NCBI GenBank assembly: GCA_016935665.1
Contig: JAFGQN010000238.1
Location: 1 to 64,000, forward strand
Direction of reading: 5' to 3'
Source: Deltaproteobacteria bacterium
GTDB taxonomy: Bacteria; Myxococcota_A; Polyangia; JAAYKL01
Length of the DNA stretch: 64,000 nt
This document shows positions 45,958 through 54,307 of this stretch, one piece after another (position 1 is the first letter of the stretch; every line of letters begins with the position of its first letter). The translations under genes and the position numbers were made by a program. A model generated the notes under the pieces. The model saw nothing but the letters and a program-made list of their open reading frames with translations. It did not search any database and was not told the DNA's origin.

Positions 45958-46452
45958 ATGGCGCCCATGACGGAATCATCACCTAAAATAAAATCGTATT
46001 CATCAAATTCCAACATCGTGGACGTGGCTTGCAAAGGCATTGATATTGATGCTGCATTTGATGTCGACGAAATTGAGGAGCGCGCTCAGCAGATTCTGGC
46101 GTTCATGGGGTGCAATAGATGTGAACTTTCAGTGGTTCTATGCAATGATTCGTTTATTCAGGAGTTGAATCAGGAATATCGACAAAAAAATATGGCAACA
46201 GATGTTTTGTCATTTCCGTTGTCCGAAATACCGCTTGAGAAACCGTTGGATACTTTGCTTGGCGATGTTGTTGTATCCGTTGATACCGCCCTCCGGCAGG
46301 CGACCGAGTTTAATGATTCTCTTATGAATGAAATGACTTCGCTCATCGTACATGGTATTTTACATCTTTTAGGATACAGTCATGAAAACGATGAAAATGA
46401 AGCCAAAATGAAGGCGATGGCGTTTGAGCTGCTAAACCTGTTTAAAAATTAA
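45958..46452 (+). CDS. ybeY: YbeY endoribonuclease/16S rRNA maturation factor
   Basis: This protein of about 164 residues carries the zinc motif HGILHLLGYSH (H3xH5xH) and the conserved MATDVLSFPLSE and LLGDVVVS stretches of YbeY. It acts in 16S 3'-end processing and ribosome quality control. The N-terminus is about 20 residues longer than in E. coli; the real start may be ATG 45958 or 45967, neither with a clear ribosome-binding site. Confidence 0.93.
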   Translation: MAPMTESSPKIKSYSSNSNIVDVACKGIDIDAAFDVDEIEERAQQILAFMGCNRCELSVVLCNDSFIQELNQEYRQKNMATDVLSFPLSEIPLEKPLDTLLGDVVVSVDTALRQATEFNDSLMNEMTSLIVHGILHLLGYSHENDENEAKMKAMAFELLNLFKN

Positions 46453-46513
46453 ATTCCATTCTTGACACTTTTCTCCACCTGCCGTAATCATCCGCTCGAA
46501 ATACTGTTTTGAC

Positions 46514-46725
46514 TGTGAATAAAAAGTTTGCACTGTCTCCAGTTACACTGAGTCTTTATCTACCTCCAGATGAACAGAATCCAAGTTGATTTTATCGGCG
46601 TATTGCTCCAAAGTTATGTGATTATAATGTGTTAGGTCGTTTGGTCGCAAGGTGTGTCAGAATTGACACGTTTATGTGTCGTCGTGCGAAATAATCGTTT
46701 TTCCCTGTGAATAAATGGTGGATAA
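46514..46725. other. Cluster of DnaA-box-like sites in a large gap
   Basis: Inside the 525-bp gene-free gap 46453-46977, two exact TGTGAATAA boxes (46514-46522, 46706-46714) and one GGTGGATAA (46717-46725, one mismatch to TGTGGATAA) lie in the same orientation. The region is AT-rich, with a TTAACGTTAA palindrome near 46914. It may be an origin, a DnaA-controlled promoter of the following ECF sigma gene, or chance. A 69-codon hydrophobic frame at 46776-46985 is not convincing. Confidence 0.3.
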
Positions 46726-46977
46726 ATCGGGGAAGAGCAGCTCCAAGTGGCTGAATTCATTGTTGTGCCACATTTATGATTTTTTTTATGGCGATTGGTT
46801 TTTGGACGGTTTTAGCTTGCCTGCTCATCTGCTATTCTGCTGATTTTGTTTTCTCGCTTTTTCGATTAGTTGCGATAACGTTTGATATAGTGATAAAGTG
46901 CAAAGCATTCTATTTAACGTTAATAGTTGAGGAATTTGTTCGTCTATTAACCAGACAGCTTTTTGAACGAAGTGGGA

Positions 46978-47625
46978 ATGAATAAAAGCAATAGTGAGGT
47001 GTCCATCTCAATGGCAGCGGCTAATCCCAAAGAATATTCCGATATTGAGCTGGTAAATCGCTGCAGAAATGGCGATGAGATGGCCTTTAGTCAATTAGTA
47101 CAGCGATACCAGAGAAAAGTGTACACAATCGCGCTTGGTATGGTGAAGAATCCGGACGATGCAATGGATATCGCTCAGGAAGGGTTTGTAAAAGTCCATC
47201 GCTATATAGGCAATTTCCAGGGAAGCAGCAGTTTTTACACATGGCTATATCGAATTGTGGTTAATTTATGCATAGATCATTTGAGAAAAAATGGAAGATA
47301 TGCCAGCGATGAATACGATGAACGGACGCACAATAGAGAGGGCGGACAGGGCCGAGGCGTTTTGTCTTCCAATCTGGGAAACAATCCTTCAGCAAATTTG
47401 GGCAGGAAAGAATTGGCGGCCTATCTGCAAAGGGCGATTGAGGATCTGCCTCCCTATCACAGAGCAGTTATTCTAATGCGAGAAATCGAAGGAATGTCGT
47501 ACTCCGACATGGCTGATACACTCAATATTTCCAAAGGGACAGTGATGTCCAGATTGCATCATGCACGACAAAAACTCCAGGCTGCACTGCAACTCTACCT
47601 GGAGGGAGACTTATCGGTGGACTAA
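46978..47625 (+). CDS. ECF-family RNA polymerase sigma factor (RpoE-like)
   Basis: The 215-residue protein has region 2 (FSQLVQRYQRKVYTIALGMV, AMDIAQEGFVKVHRYI, FYTWLYRIVVNLCIDHLRK), an Arg/Gly/Asn-rich spacer, and region 4 (ILMREIEGMSYSDMADTLNISKGTVMSRLHHARQ). It is coupled to an anti-sigma gene that starts 1 bp after its stop. A TTGATA element about 95 bp upstream and the DnaA-box-like sites lie in its long leader. An in-frame TTG at 46963 is an alternative start. Confidence 0.92.
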   Translation: MNKSNSEVSISMAAANPKEYSDIELVNRCRNGDEMAFSQLVQRYQRKVYTIALGMVKNPDDAMDIAQEGFVKVHRYIGNFQGSSSFYTWLYRIVVNLCIDHLRKNGRYASDEYDERTHNREGGQGRGVLSSNLGNNPSANLGRKELAAYLQRAIEDLPPYHRAVILMREIEGMSYSDMADTLNISKGTVMSRLHHARQKLQAALQLYLEGDLSVD

Positions 47626-47626
47626 G

Positions 47627-48172
47627 ATGAAGCAAGACGAAAAAATCCTGGCACAATATTACGACGGCGAGCTAAACGAGAGAAAAAGTGCTGAAGTAAA
47701 GAAACAGCTCGACTCCTCTCATGAAGGCGCATTGGCACTTGAGAATATGACGAAAATAAGTCAGTTGTTTCAGGTGTTGCATGAACAATCACAGGAATCG
47801 ACTTCATTCGAGGGATTCGACAAACGTGTTATCAATGCCATCCGTTCTCAAAAAACACCTGTACCATTTTCAGAGAAATTAAGAGTTTGGGCGACGGAGT
47901 TTTTCGCACATAGAAAACTCGTATGGATTCCAGCTGCATCCGTCGCAGGCGCGGCCTGTGTTGCAGTTTTGGCCGTTGGCCTTCAAAACAGCAAGCAAAT
48001 GATTCCTACTATGCCCGATAGAACGGATTCGAGTACATGGCAAGCAAGTGGAACTACCGATTCGATTGTATCTACTGTGGCGGTGACGGCTCCCAGTGAA
48101 ATGAATGTAGAAGAATTCAGTCTTGAAACGGATAATGGACAACGTATTGCAGTTGTCTGGATCGACGAATAG
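47627..48172 (+). CDS. Anti-sigma factor lacking zinc ligands
   Basis: The 181-residue protein sits where an anti-sigma factor belongs. It begins QYYDGELNERKSAEVKKQLDSS, the same layout as zinc-finger anti-sigma domains, but no HxxxCxxC motif is present; its only Cys is in the membrane helix (about 99-119). It is thus RseA-like or a degenerate ZAS domain. About 60 residues lie outside the membrane. The start at 47627 is preceded by GGTGG and one base from the sigma stop. Two exported-protein genes follow on the same strand. Confidence 0.8.
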   Translation: MKQDEKILAQYYDGELNERKSAEVKKQLDSSHEGALALENMTKISQLFQVLHEQSQESTSFEGFDKRVINAIRSQKTPVPFSEKLRVWATEFFAHRKLVWIPAASVAGAACVAVLAVGLQNSKQMIPTMPDRTDSSTWQASGTTDSIVSTVAVTAPSEMNVEEFSLETDNGQRIAVVWIDE

Positions 48173-48179
48173 GCGCGAC

Positions 48180-48653
48180 ATGAAAAAAGCGACTTCTATG
48201 CATATTGTAAATGTCTCCACCATAGTTTTCTTTTTAGCTGCTTCGTTCATTTCATTTCGAGCGGATGCGGCGGATGAACAAATTGTTTGCAAGGTGTTTA
48301 CCATCGAAGCCACAAATAGCGGTCTCGGCCTGGACGACAGTCTGAAGCAGTACGCATCCATATTTACTCAAAAGCCATTCAATGCGTTTAACAGTTTCAA
48401 ACTTGTCAGTGAAAAAGAATATCGCCTTGCCCCAAACCAACCCCTTAAGTTGACACTCCCTGAGCAATTGATTGGAACTCTCGAATATCGAGGAATGAGT
48501 GGCACCAGGCTGAAGTTGAATTTGAAGCTTTCGAGGCAGGACTGTTCCCCCATTTTGATTGAAGGAACCGCAGGAAATGGCGTTCCTTTCATGGCTGCCG
48601 GGTTGAAAAGTCCCAACGGCCGCTGGGTGCTTGCCGTAAAATGTAAGGATTGA
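48180..48653 (+). CDS. Exported hypothetical protein
   Basis: The 157-residue protein has a signal peptide (MHIVNVSTIVFFLAASFISFRADA). A beta-rich domain with three cysteines follows (FTIEATNSGLGLDDSLKQY, LKLNLKLSRQDCSPILIEGTA, RWVLAVKCKD). Only 7 bp separate it from the anti-sigma gene, so it belongs to the sigma operon. Relatives with the same GLGLDxSL pattern exist in deltaproteobacteria as unknown proteins, as far as I recall. Confidence 0.7.
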   Translation: MKKATSMHIVNVSTIVFFLAASFISFRADAADEQIVCKVFTIEATNSGLGLDDSLKQYASIFTQKPFNAFNSFKLVSEKEYRLAPNQPLKLTLPEQLIGTLEYRGMSGTRLKLNLKLSRQDCSPILIEGTAGNGVPFMAAGLKSPNGRWVLAVKCKD

Positions 48654-48684
48654 CAGCTCTTTCGCATGTGAGAGAACAGCACAT

Positions 48685-50013
48685 TTGGTACATAAACACC
48701 TAATTTCATTCTTTTCTACAATACTGCTGACGGCGTTTATTGTCTGTACGTCTGCCGCATTTGATACGGATAATCGAGACACACCAAATGTTCGCATTGG
48801 TGCGGATTCGGGCATTACCTTGCTGGATGAAGACTTGTTCATATCTGTTCTGGTGGAATTTGAGCTTGGTGTGGATGGATTTGAAGTGGTTCTGTTGGCG
48901 CCTTTTCGATTTCGTGTGTTCGATAACGCTCCTTCTGACAACGGGGTGCTTAGGAGCCAGGACTGGGACGATTCCTCCGATTGGGCCAGAATCGTTCGAA
49001 CGTTGCGATTTGAACATCATTTTTCCCACGGATCTTTGGAACTATATGCCGGGGAGTTGAATGGCGTACATCTGGGGCATGGAGAAATCGTCAGCCATTA
49101 TTACAATTCTGTAGACATGGATGCTTATCACGGAGGTATCAAATTTTTTGCTGATTACCGTGGTAATGGAATTGAGTTTCTCATGGATGATGTTGTTGAC
49201 CCCTCCATTTTCGCGGGGCGTGTAGTTATCGCTCCTTTTTCATGGTTTTCCAGTAAACGACTGGCAGAGCGATTCCAGTTAGGCTTGTATTTTTTTGCAG
49301 ATAGAGACGCTCCCAGTAGAACCATACGTTACAGTAGGTCGGCGCTGTATTCGATTGGTGCCGATGCGTCTTTCATGTTTGCTGAAACAAAAAAAGCTGG
49401 TTTTAGTACATATGTATCTGCAGGCGTGATGGATGGGGACGCAGGATTTCATTGTGGACTTATCGCCGATGTATTATTTTCTGAACGGACGCAACGGGGA
49501 ATGCATTTTCAGTCCGAATTTCGCTATTCTGGTGAAGACTACTACCCTGCAGTGGTTAATCCCTATTACAACTATAACAGAAGGTATTTCACCAAAGATC
49601 CAGTGACTGGGGTATCGAATACGTTTACAGATCATTTGGCCAATACCTCTATGGGGGCGCAATCGGGACCCGGTTTTATGGCAGATATCGAGTTGCAACC
49701 TGGCGAAAAATTTACAATGGGAGTCCGATACGATTATCAATCCCGGAATCGTCCCCACTGGATGCTGCTGCGGATTCGCCTCGCTCCAACTGAAAAGATT
49801 TCCCTGTCGGTGTTTTACGCGGGACAAGATATAGAGGGGGGTTCGAAGATTTTTTCGTTGGATGCACTAATGGGTGTCGCTTACCATCACCAAATCATGG
49901 GCCCGCTTCGTTTCTTTTCAGAGTTCACCAGGCGGCTTCGAGGGATCGATAGCCAGGATGCCGATTGGGCAAATGAAACCATTCTGGGCATTGGTTTGAT
50001 TGTCAATTTGTAG
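48685..50013 (+). CDS. Exported protein, candidate outer-membrane protein
   Basis: This 442-residue protein has a signal peptide (LISFFSTILLTAFIVCTSAA). Alternating polar/aromatic segments follow to the end (NETILGIGLIVNL), consistent with a beta-barrel. No named family is assigned. The start is TTG at 48685; its ribosome-binding site is poor. It lies 31 bp after the preceding gene and may be a target or part of the third ECF module. Confidence 0.7.
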   Translation: MVHKHLISFFSTILLTAFIVCTSAAFDTDNRDTPNVRIGADSGITLLDEDLFISVLVEFELGVDGFEVVLLAPFRFRVFDNAPSDNGVLRSQDWDDSSDWARIVRTLRFEHHFSHGSLELYAGELNGVHLGHGEIVSHYYNSVDMDAYHGGIKFFADYRGNGIEFLMDDVVDPSIFAGRVVIAPFSWFSSKRLAERFQLGLYFFADRDAPSRTIRYSRSALYSIGADASFMFAETKKAGFSTYVSAGVMDGDAGFHCGLIADVLFSERTQRGMHFQSEFRYSGEDYYPAVVNPYYNYNRRYFTKDPVTGVSNTFTDHLANTSMGAQSGPGFMADIELQPGEKFTMGVRYDYQSRNRPHWMLLRIRLAPTEKISLSVFYAGQDIEGGSKIFSLDALMGVAYHHQIMGPLRFFSEFTRRLRGIDSQDADWANETILGIGLIVNL

Positions 50014-50171
50014 AAAACCATTCTTCTTACTTTTCAGGCGAATACATTCAGTTGGCAAATTACCGGTTCTTTATCGATAAAAAATCGAATTTTGGTTAAA
50101 ACATCGTTAAAGCGCACATCGAATTATATATTCTCTCGAAAAGTTGTTCGCTTTCTGCTAAACAGAGGCCC

Positions 50172-50567
50172 ATGCATAATTTGAATACGTTTATTTCGGT
50201 AGGGAAATGGTTACGAAAATACGCTGTTCTTTTGATTCTGCTGATAACACTCAGTTGGGAAGTGGGTTCAACATTGCTATATGGAATGCCTCCTGTTCCA
50301 CAACTGCCGCCTGCGGGATATGTATTGGAACAGGGAGCAGTGACGCTGCAATGGAACAGAGGCAATATCGAGGAGCCCATTACTCTCCAGATTTCAACCA
50401 CTGAAGACTTTAATGAACCCGTATTTGACAAGGTAGTCAGTGGAATTACGCAGCGGTATGCTGATAATCTTGAGCGCGGTCAGGTGTATTACTGGCGACT
50501 GATTCAAAACGATATACCAGGACCCGTTTCCAACTTTGTTGTGTCAGAGCAACACGTCAATTTATAG
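50172..50567 (+). CDS. Membrane-anchored FN3-like protein
   Basis: The 131-residue protein has an N-terminal transmembrane helix (about 18-38, AVLLILLITLSWEVGSTLLYG). A fibronectin-III-like beta domain follows (VTLQWNRGNIEEPITLQIS, VFDKVVSGITQRYADNL, QVYYWRLIQNDIPGPVSNF). Only 8 bp separate it from the large membrane protein gene, so the two are co-translated and probably work together at the outer face of the inner membrane. Confidence 0.7.
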   Translation: MHNLNTFISVGKWLRKYAVLLILLITLSWEVGSTLLYGMPPVPQLPPAGYVLEQGAVTLQWNRGNIEEPITLQISTTEDFNEPVFDKVVSGITQRYADNLERGQVYYWRLIQNDIPGPVSNFVVSEQHVNL

Positions 50568-50575
50568 AGCCAGCA

Positions 50576-53074
50576 ATGAAAACAATACAGAATATTTTTG
50601 CTTACATGAGTTATTGGATGCATCGGTACGGGCATCTTCTGTTGCCAGCCAGCGCTGCGGTATTAACTTTTGTCTCAACCTGGATTCTTTTTGGACCCGT
50701 ATTGAACCGCAGCGGCGACAATATTTATCACCTGATGAACGAGTATGCGATGGCTAATGGTGCTCTGGCCGGTGACAATATACTGGGCCCACTGGGGATG
50801 GAATTCGGCCAGCCGGTACTTCGTTTCTATCAATCTTTGTTTTATATGTTCAATGTGGCTGTGCACCTGATAACGGGGATCGATTTGCGCATGGTTCACA
50901 ATGTGACGTTATGTATCTGTTTTGGTCTTTCTCCGTTCACGCTGTATTACTTCATGCGAAAGCTGGGCATGAATAAATGGACAGCAGGACTGGCTTCGTA
51001 TCTCAGTATGGTATCTGTCGCTGCGTTTGGTAACTCTTACGAGGCCTTTTATCAGGCGGGAATTGTTACCCAGTCTATGGGTGGATTGTTTTTTCCATGG
51101 TTTATGGGGGCGTTTATTGGAATGCTTCGCGGAGAAAACAGTCCGATCAGCGCTGCGCTTTTATTCGCGCTCGCATTTTTGTCACATGCAATTATGGCCG
51201 TTTACGCTACTTTTGGCGGCGCCCTCTATTTCCTTATGAGCGAGACCAGCGTTCGGGCGAACGTGAAAAAAGTCGTTATTTTCGGGACACTGGGAATTGC
51301 GTTGGTGTCCTTCTGGGTATTACCGTTCATCGAACACAATAAAACCATGCGACCGGTACCCGATCCAATATTTCGAGGAAGCGGTGTGCATTGGTATACC
51401 AGTGTGTCGACTGCAGAGTTGATTGATGTGGCCAGCGCCGGGTACATGCTCGACGATGCGCGCCATCAGGGAGATGAACGCAATGATGTTGAGAAGTTCA
51501 TGGATAAAATCAACATTATTGGGAGTCTTAGCCATCGACCGCCCATTTTCAGCATAATGACTGCCTTTGGTATTATCTGTGCGCTATTCCAACTTCGCAA
51601 ACTTTCAGTAAGGTTCCTCCTTGGCGGTTTTGCCTTTTCAATTATGCTTTTTGCCGGACCGGATGATTTTCGCTGGACAGGATACCTGCCGTTTATGGAC
51701 AAAGTGCAGGCGTTTCGCTGTACTTATTTGTATGAGATTTTCGCGTTTGGACTATCCGCGTTGGGTGTGGAGAGTATTATAGCGCCGATATACACGTTTG
51801 CCCGCAAGCGAGTTCACTGGTGGGGTAAGGTGCCATTTTTTCTTGTATGGCTGGCTCTGGTCGCTGCAGTGCTGGGCTGGGGGGGATATGAGAGTGTGAA
51901 GCTTGGACAGAAGCATCTTGTTATTCGTGAACCCGATATTTTAAACACGGATCTGGATGCGCTTCAAAATATTCCTGATCGGGGATATCCGTTTAAAGTG
52001 GAAGTTCGGACCCCGGGACGCCCCAAAATCAGACAGGCGTGGTTTGCCATGAATGGTTATATGCCATTTTGTACGCATTGGAAGGGCACCGGACCCGAAA
52101 TTACGTTTAAACATTGCGGATATTTGGGAACGCCTAAAAACAGTATTCCAATGTTGGCTATCTCAGGCGTTCGCTGGTGGACAGGGTGGGGCGCTGAAAT
52201 AAAGCCCATTATCAAAGAAAAAGACGAAGACGGATTGCCCACCACGTTCCGCATCGAAACCGGTAACACCAGAGATGGCAAACCCAATACGTCCCGAGTG
52301 ACGATGGATACCGGCGCGGAGCAGTTCCTGCGTCCTCTGGTGGGAAGCCCATTACCGGTGGTCTGCAACGACAAGCAGTGGCTGTGGCTGGCCGAAAGCT
52401 GGCTGAAAACCTATAGATACAAGTTGTGGGAAGAATCCATGCCGGTCACAATGCGAATCAAGGGCGGTGCGTTGGCGGAAAGCGGGCTCCTGAACCGGGC
52501 CAGAGCAATTTTTTATTTTGATCATTCACATGTGAATGAAGATTATGCAGCACTGGAAAGCTTCATTGAAAGCGGCGGCGTTGTGATTTCCCCATTGCCG
52601 GTGGAAGGGCTGGATGTCAGAGAGCTCGGTCTGTCTGAAGATCCCTGGCCGGCATTGCCAAAGGGCATTAACAGCGCCGGTGTCAACATGCGGATAACGT
52701 TGCGGGAAGAAGTGGATCCGGGGCTGGAAATCGCTCAGATTGAACATGTGAAGCCTGAAAAACATACGTATCAGCAATTTGTTTTTGATGTGGAAAACGT
52801 CGAACCTGTTATCGCGGTGCTTCCCATGAACCTTTATCCCGGTTGGAAGGCGTATCTCAACGGAGAAGAAATACCAACTTTTTCCACCGGTCCCGATCTT
52901 GTGGGCGTTCATTTGGAAAAAGGTGTTCATCGACTAAAATTTCGCTGGGAAATGCCTGTGCATCATCGTCTGTTTGTTTATCTTTCCATTTTGGCAATGC
53001 TGATAATTATCGGATTCTGGATTCGTAGAGTGATTCTGTGCACCAGAAATGAGCGCTGCCAGCCAATGCTGTAA
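50576..53074 (+). CDS. Large multi-helix membrane protein, PTPS-related/GT-C-like with YfhO-type end
   Basis: This 832-residue inner-membrane protein has about 10-12 hydrophobic helices in its first 450 residues and an external domain (about 450-780). The C-terminus contains PMNLYPGWKAYLNGEEI and VHRLKFRWEMP before a last helix, as in YfhO-type proteins. The N-terminal part matches the 6-pyruvoyl-tetrahydropterin-synthase-related membrane family, which is GT-C-like in topology. The GDNIYHL acidic motif after the first helix may be the GT-C catalytic site. It could transfer a sugar from a polyprenyl-phosphate donor. A GT2 donor-synthase gene converges with it. Confidence 0.75.
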   Translation: MKTIQNIFAYMSYWMHRYGHLLLPASAAVLTFVSTWILFGPVLNRSGDNIYHLMNEYAMANGALAGDNILGPLGMEFGQPVLRFYQSLFYMFNVAVHLITGIDLRMVHNVTLCICFGLSPFTLYYFMRKLGMNKWTAGLASYLSMVSVAAFGNSYEAFYQAGIVTQSMGGLFFPWFMGAFIGMLRGENSPISAALLFALAFLSHAIMAVYATFGGALYFLMSETSVRANVKKVVIFGTLGIALVSFWVLPFIEHNKTMRPVPDPIFRGSGVHWYTSVSTAELIDVASAGYMLDDARHQGDERNDVEKFMDKINIIGSLSHRPPIFSIMTAFGIICALFQLRKLSVRFLLGGFAFSIMLFAGPDDFRWTGYLPFMDKVQAFRCTYLYEIFAFGLSALGVESIIAPIYTFARKRVHWWGKVPFFLVWLALVAAVLGWGGYESVKLGQKHLVIREPDILNTDLDALQNIPDRGYPFKVEVRTPGRPKIRQAWFAMNGYMPFCTHWKGTGPEITFKHCGYLGTPKNSIPMLAISGVRWWTGWGAEIKPIIKEKDEDGLPTTFRIETGNTRDGKPNTSRVTMDTGAEQFLRPLVGSPLPVVCNDKQWLWLAESWLKTYRYKLWEESMPVTMRIKGGALAESGLLNRARAIFYFDHSHVNEDYAALESFIESGGVVISPLPVEGLDVRELGLSEDPWPALPKGINSAGVNMRITLREEVDPGLEIAQIEHVKPEKHTYQQFVFDVENVEPVIAVLPMNLYPGWKAYLNGEEIPTFSTGPDLVGVHLEKGVHRLKFRWEMPVHHRLFVYLSILAMLIIIGFWIRRVILCTRNERCQPML

Positions 53075-53181
53075 ATAACCTATTTGATAGACACTCCGAT
53101 TGGGCGCAATTCAGTTGGGTTTGCTGTGTTGATTTGTGATGCTGATACGGAGGATGCGCTCGGATTGAAAAGGGAATCGGT

Positions 53182-54132
53182 CTATTGACCGGGGCTGTTT
53201 TCAAAGCCAACTTTTTCATCCACAATAAATGTGGGTTGGTTGCGAACTATCTCAAACAGAACCGCGATGTACTCTCCCAGAATGCCGATAACCAGCAGCT
53301 GGACACCGCCCAGCAGCGCCATGAGTCCTGTTACGGTTGCCCATCCGGGAACGACAGTTTCGGGGAAAAACAGTCGCATTACCACACTATAAACCAGTTG
53401 TGCCAGCGCAAAAAAGCAGGTGAGCATACCTAGAACCATGGACAAACGAAGCGGTTTCACTGAGAAACCAATAATACCATGGCGTGCAAGCCCAATCATT
53501 TTTTTCGTGGTGAACTTGGATACTCCAGCGGCACGGTGTCCCTGTTCAAACTCGATATATTCTGTCTGAAAACCGGTCCAGGGGATAAATCCTCTCAAAA
53601 ATCCGCTGGCATTCGGATGCGTCAGCAGCACATTGACCACCTCGCGGTCCAGTAACCTGAAATCGGCCATTCCTGGCTGGATGTTGGTCTCGGCCAACCA
53701 TGAGAAAAGCCGATAAAAACTCCTGGAGGATGTTCTCTTGGCGAGGGACAGTTTTTTGGATTCGGCGCGGACAGTTTGTACAATTTTTGCGCCCGAACGC
53801 CATTTCATGAGCATTTTGGGGACAAGCGTCGGTGGATGCTCACCGTCTGAATCCATGGAAATCACGGCGTTCCCCGATGCATGTGCAATGCCGGCGCGCA
53901 GAGCGGCCTGATGACCAAAATTTCGTGTAAACTTTACGCCTTTGACCTGGGAATATCTTTGTCCCAGCGAAGCAATATGCGTCCACGTATCGTCCTTTGA
54001 ACCGTCGTCAACCAGGACGACCTCATATCGACTCTCATTTTTAAGTGCATCGATCAGTTGTTCGACTGTTCGAACAATCAGCTCCCCTTCATTGAATACC
54101 GGCATCACCACTGAAAATTCTGGTCTATCCAC
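53182..54132 (-). CDS. GT2 family glycosyltransferase, polyprenyl-phosphate type
   Basis: This 316-residue protein is a DPM1/GtrB/ArnC-like GT2 enzyme. Evidence is FSVVMPVFNEGELIVRTVEQL, VVLVDDGSKDDTW, AVISMDSDGEHPP (the DxD metal site) and RTSSRSFYRLFSWLAE. Two C-terminal transmembrane helices follow (about 232-254 and 266-288), as in GtrB. It should make a polyprenyl-phosphate sugar at the inner leaflet. The convergent GT-C-like protein could use this donor on the outer face. The gene appears monocistronic. Confidence 0.9.
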   Translation of the reverse strand: MDRPEFSVVMPVFNEGELIVRTVEQLIDALKNESRYEVVLVDDGSKDDTWTHIASLGQRYSQVKGVKFTRNFGHQAALRAGIAHASGNAVISMDSDGEHPPTLVPKMLMKWRSGAKIVQTVRAESKKLSLAKRTSSRSFYRLFSWLAETNIQPGMADFRLLDREVVNVLLTHPNASGFLRGFIPWTGFQTEYIEFEQGHRAAGVSKFTTKKMIGLARHGIIGFSVKPLRLSMVLGMLTCFFALAQLVYSVVMRLFFPETVVPGWATVTGLMALLGGVQLLVIGILGEYIAVLFEIVRNQPTFIVDEKVGFENSPGQ

Positions 54133-54307
54133 GAGACAATCCTTTCAATAAAACCTTAAGGAACGTGTTTGGTTATAATACATTGTCTACTTTAAGTTCC
54201 ATATCGTTTGCGCAATTGTTGACCGAAGGCCATCTTTCCATTGTGCGCGTGTATGTTTTTTCGTATAGCCGAAAGCTGGAATACATATCAAACAGAAAGA
54301 GGAACAA

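Noticed and set aside
46776-46985. 69-codon hydrophobic frame before the third ECF sigma gene
   Set aside because: AT-rich gap, no ribosome-binding site, Phe/Leu/Ile content expected from base composition.
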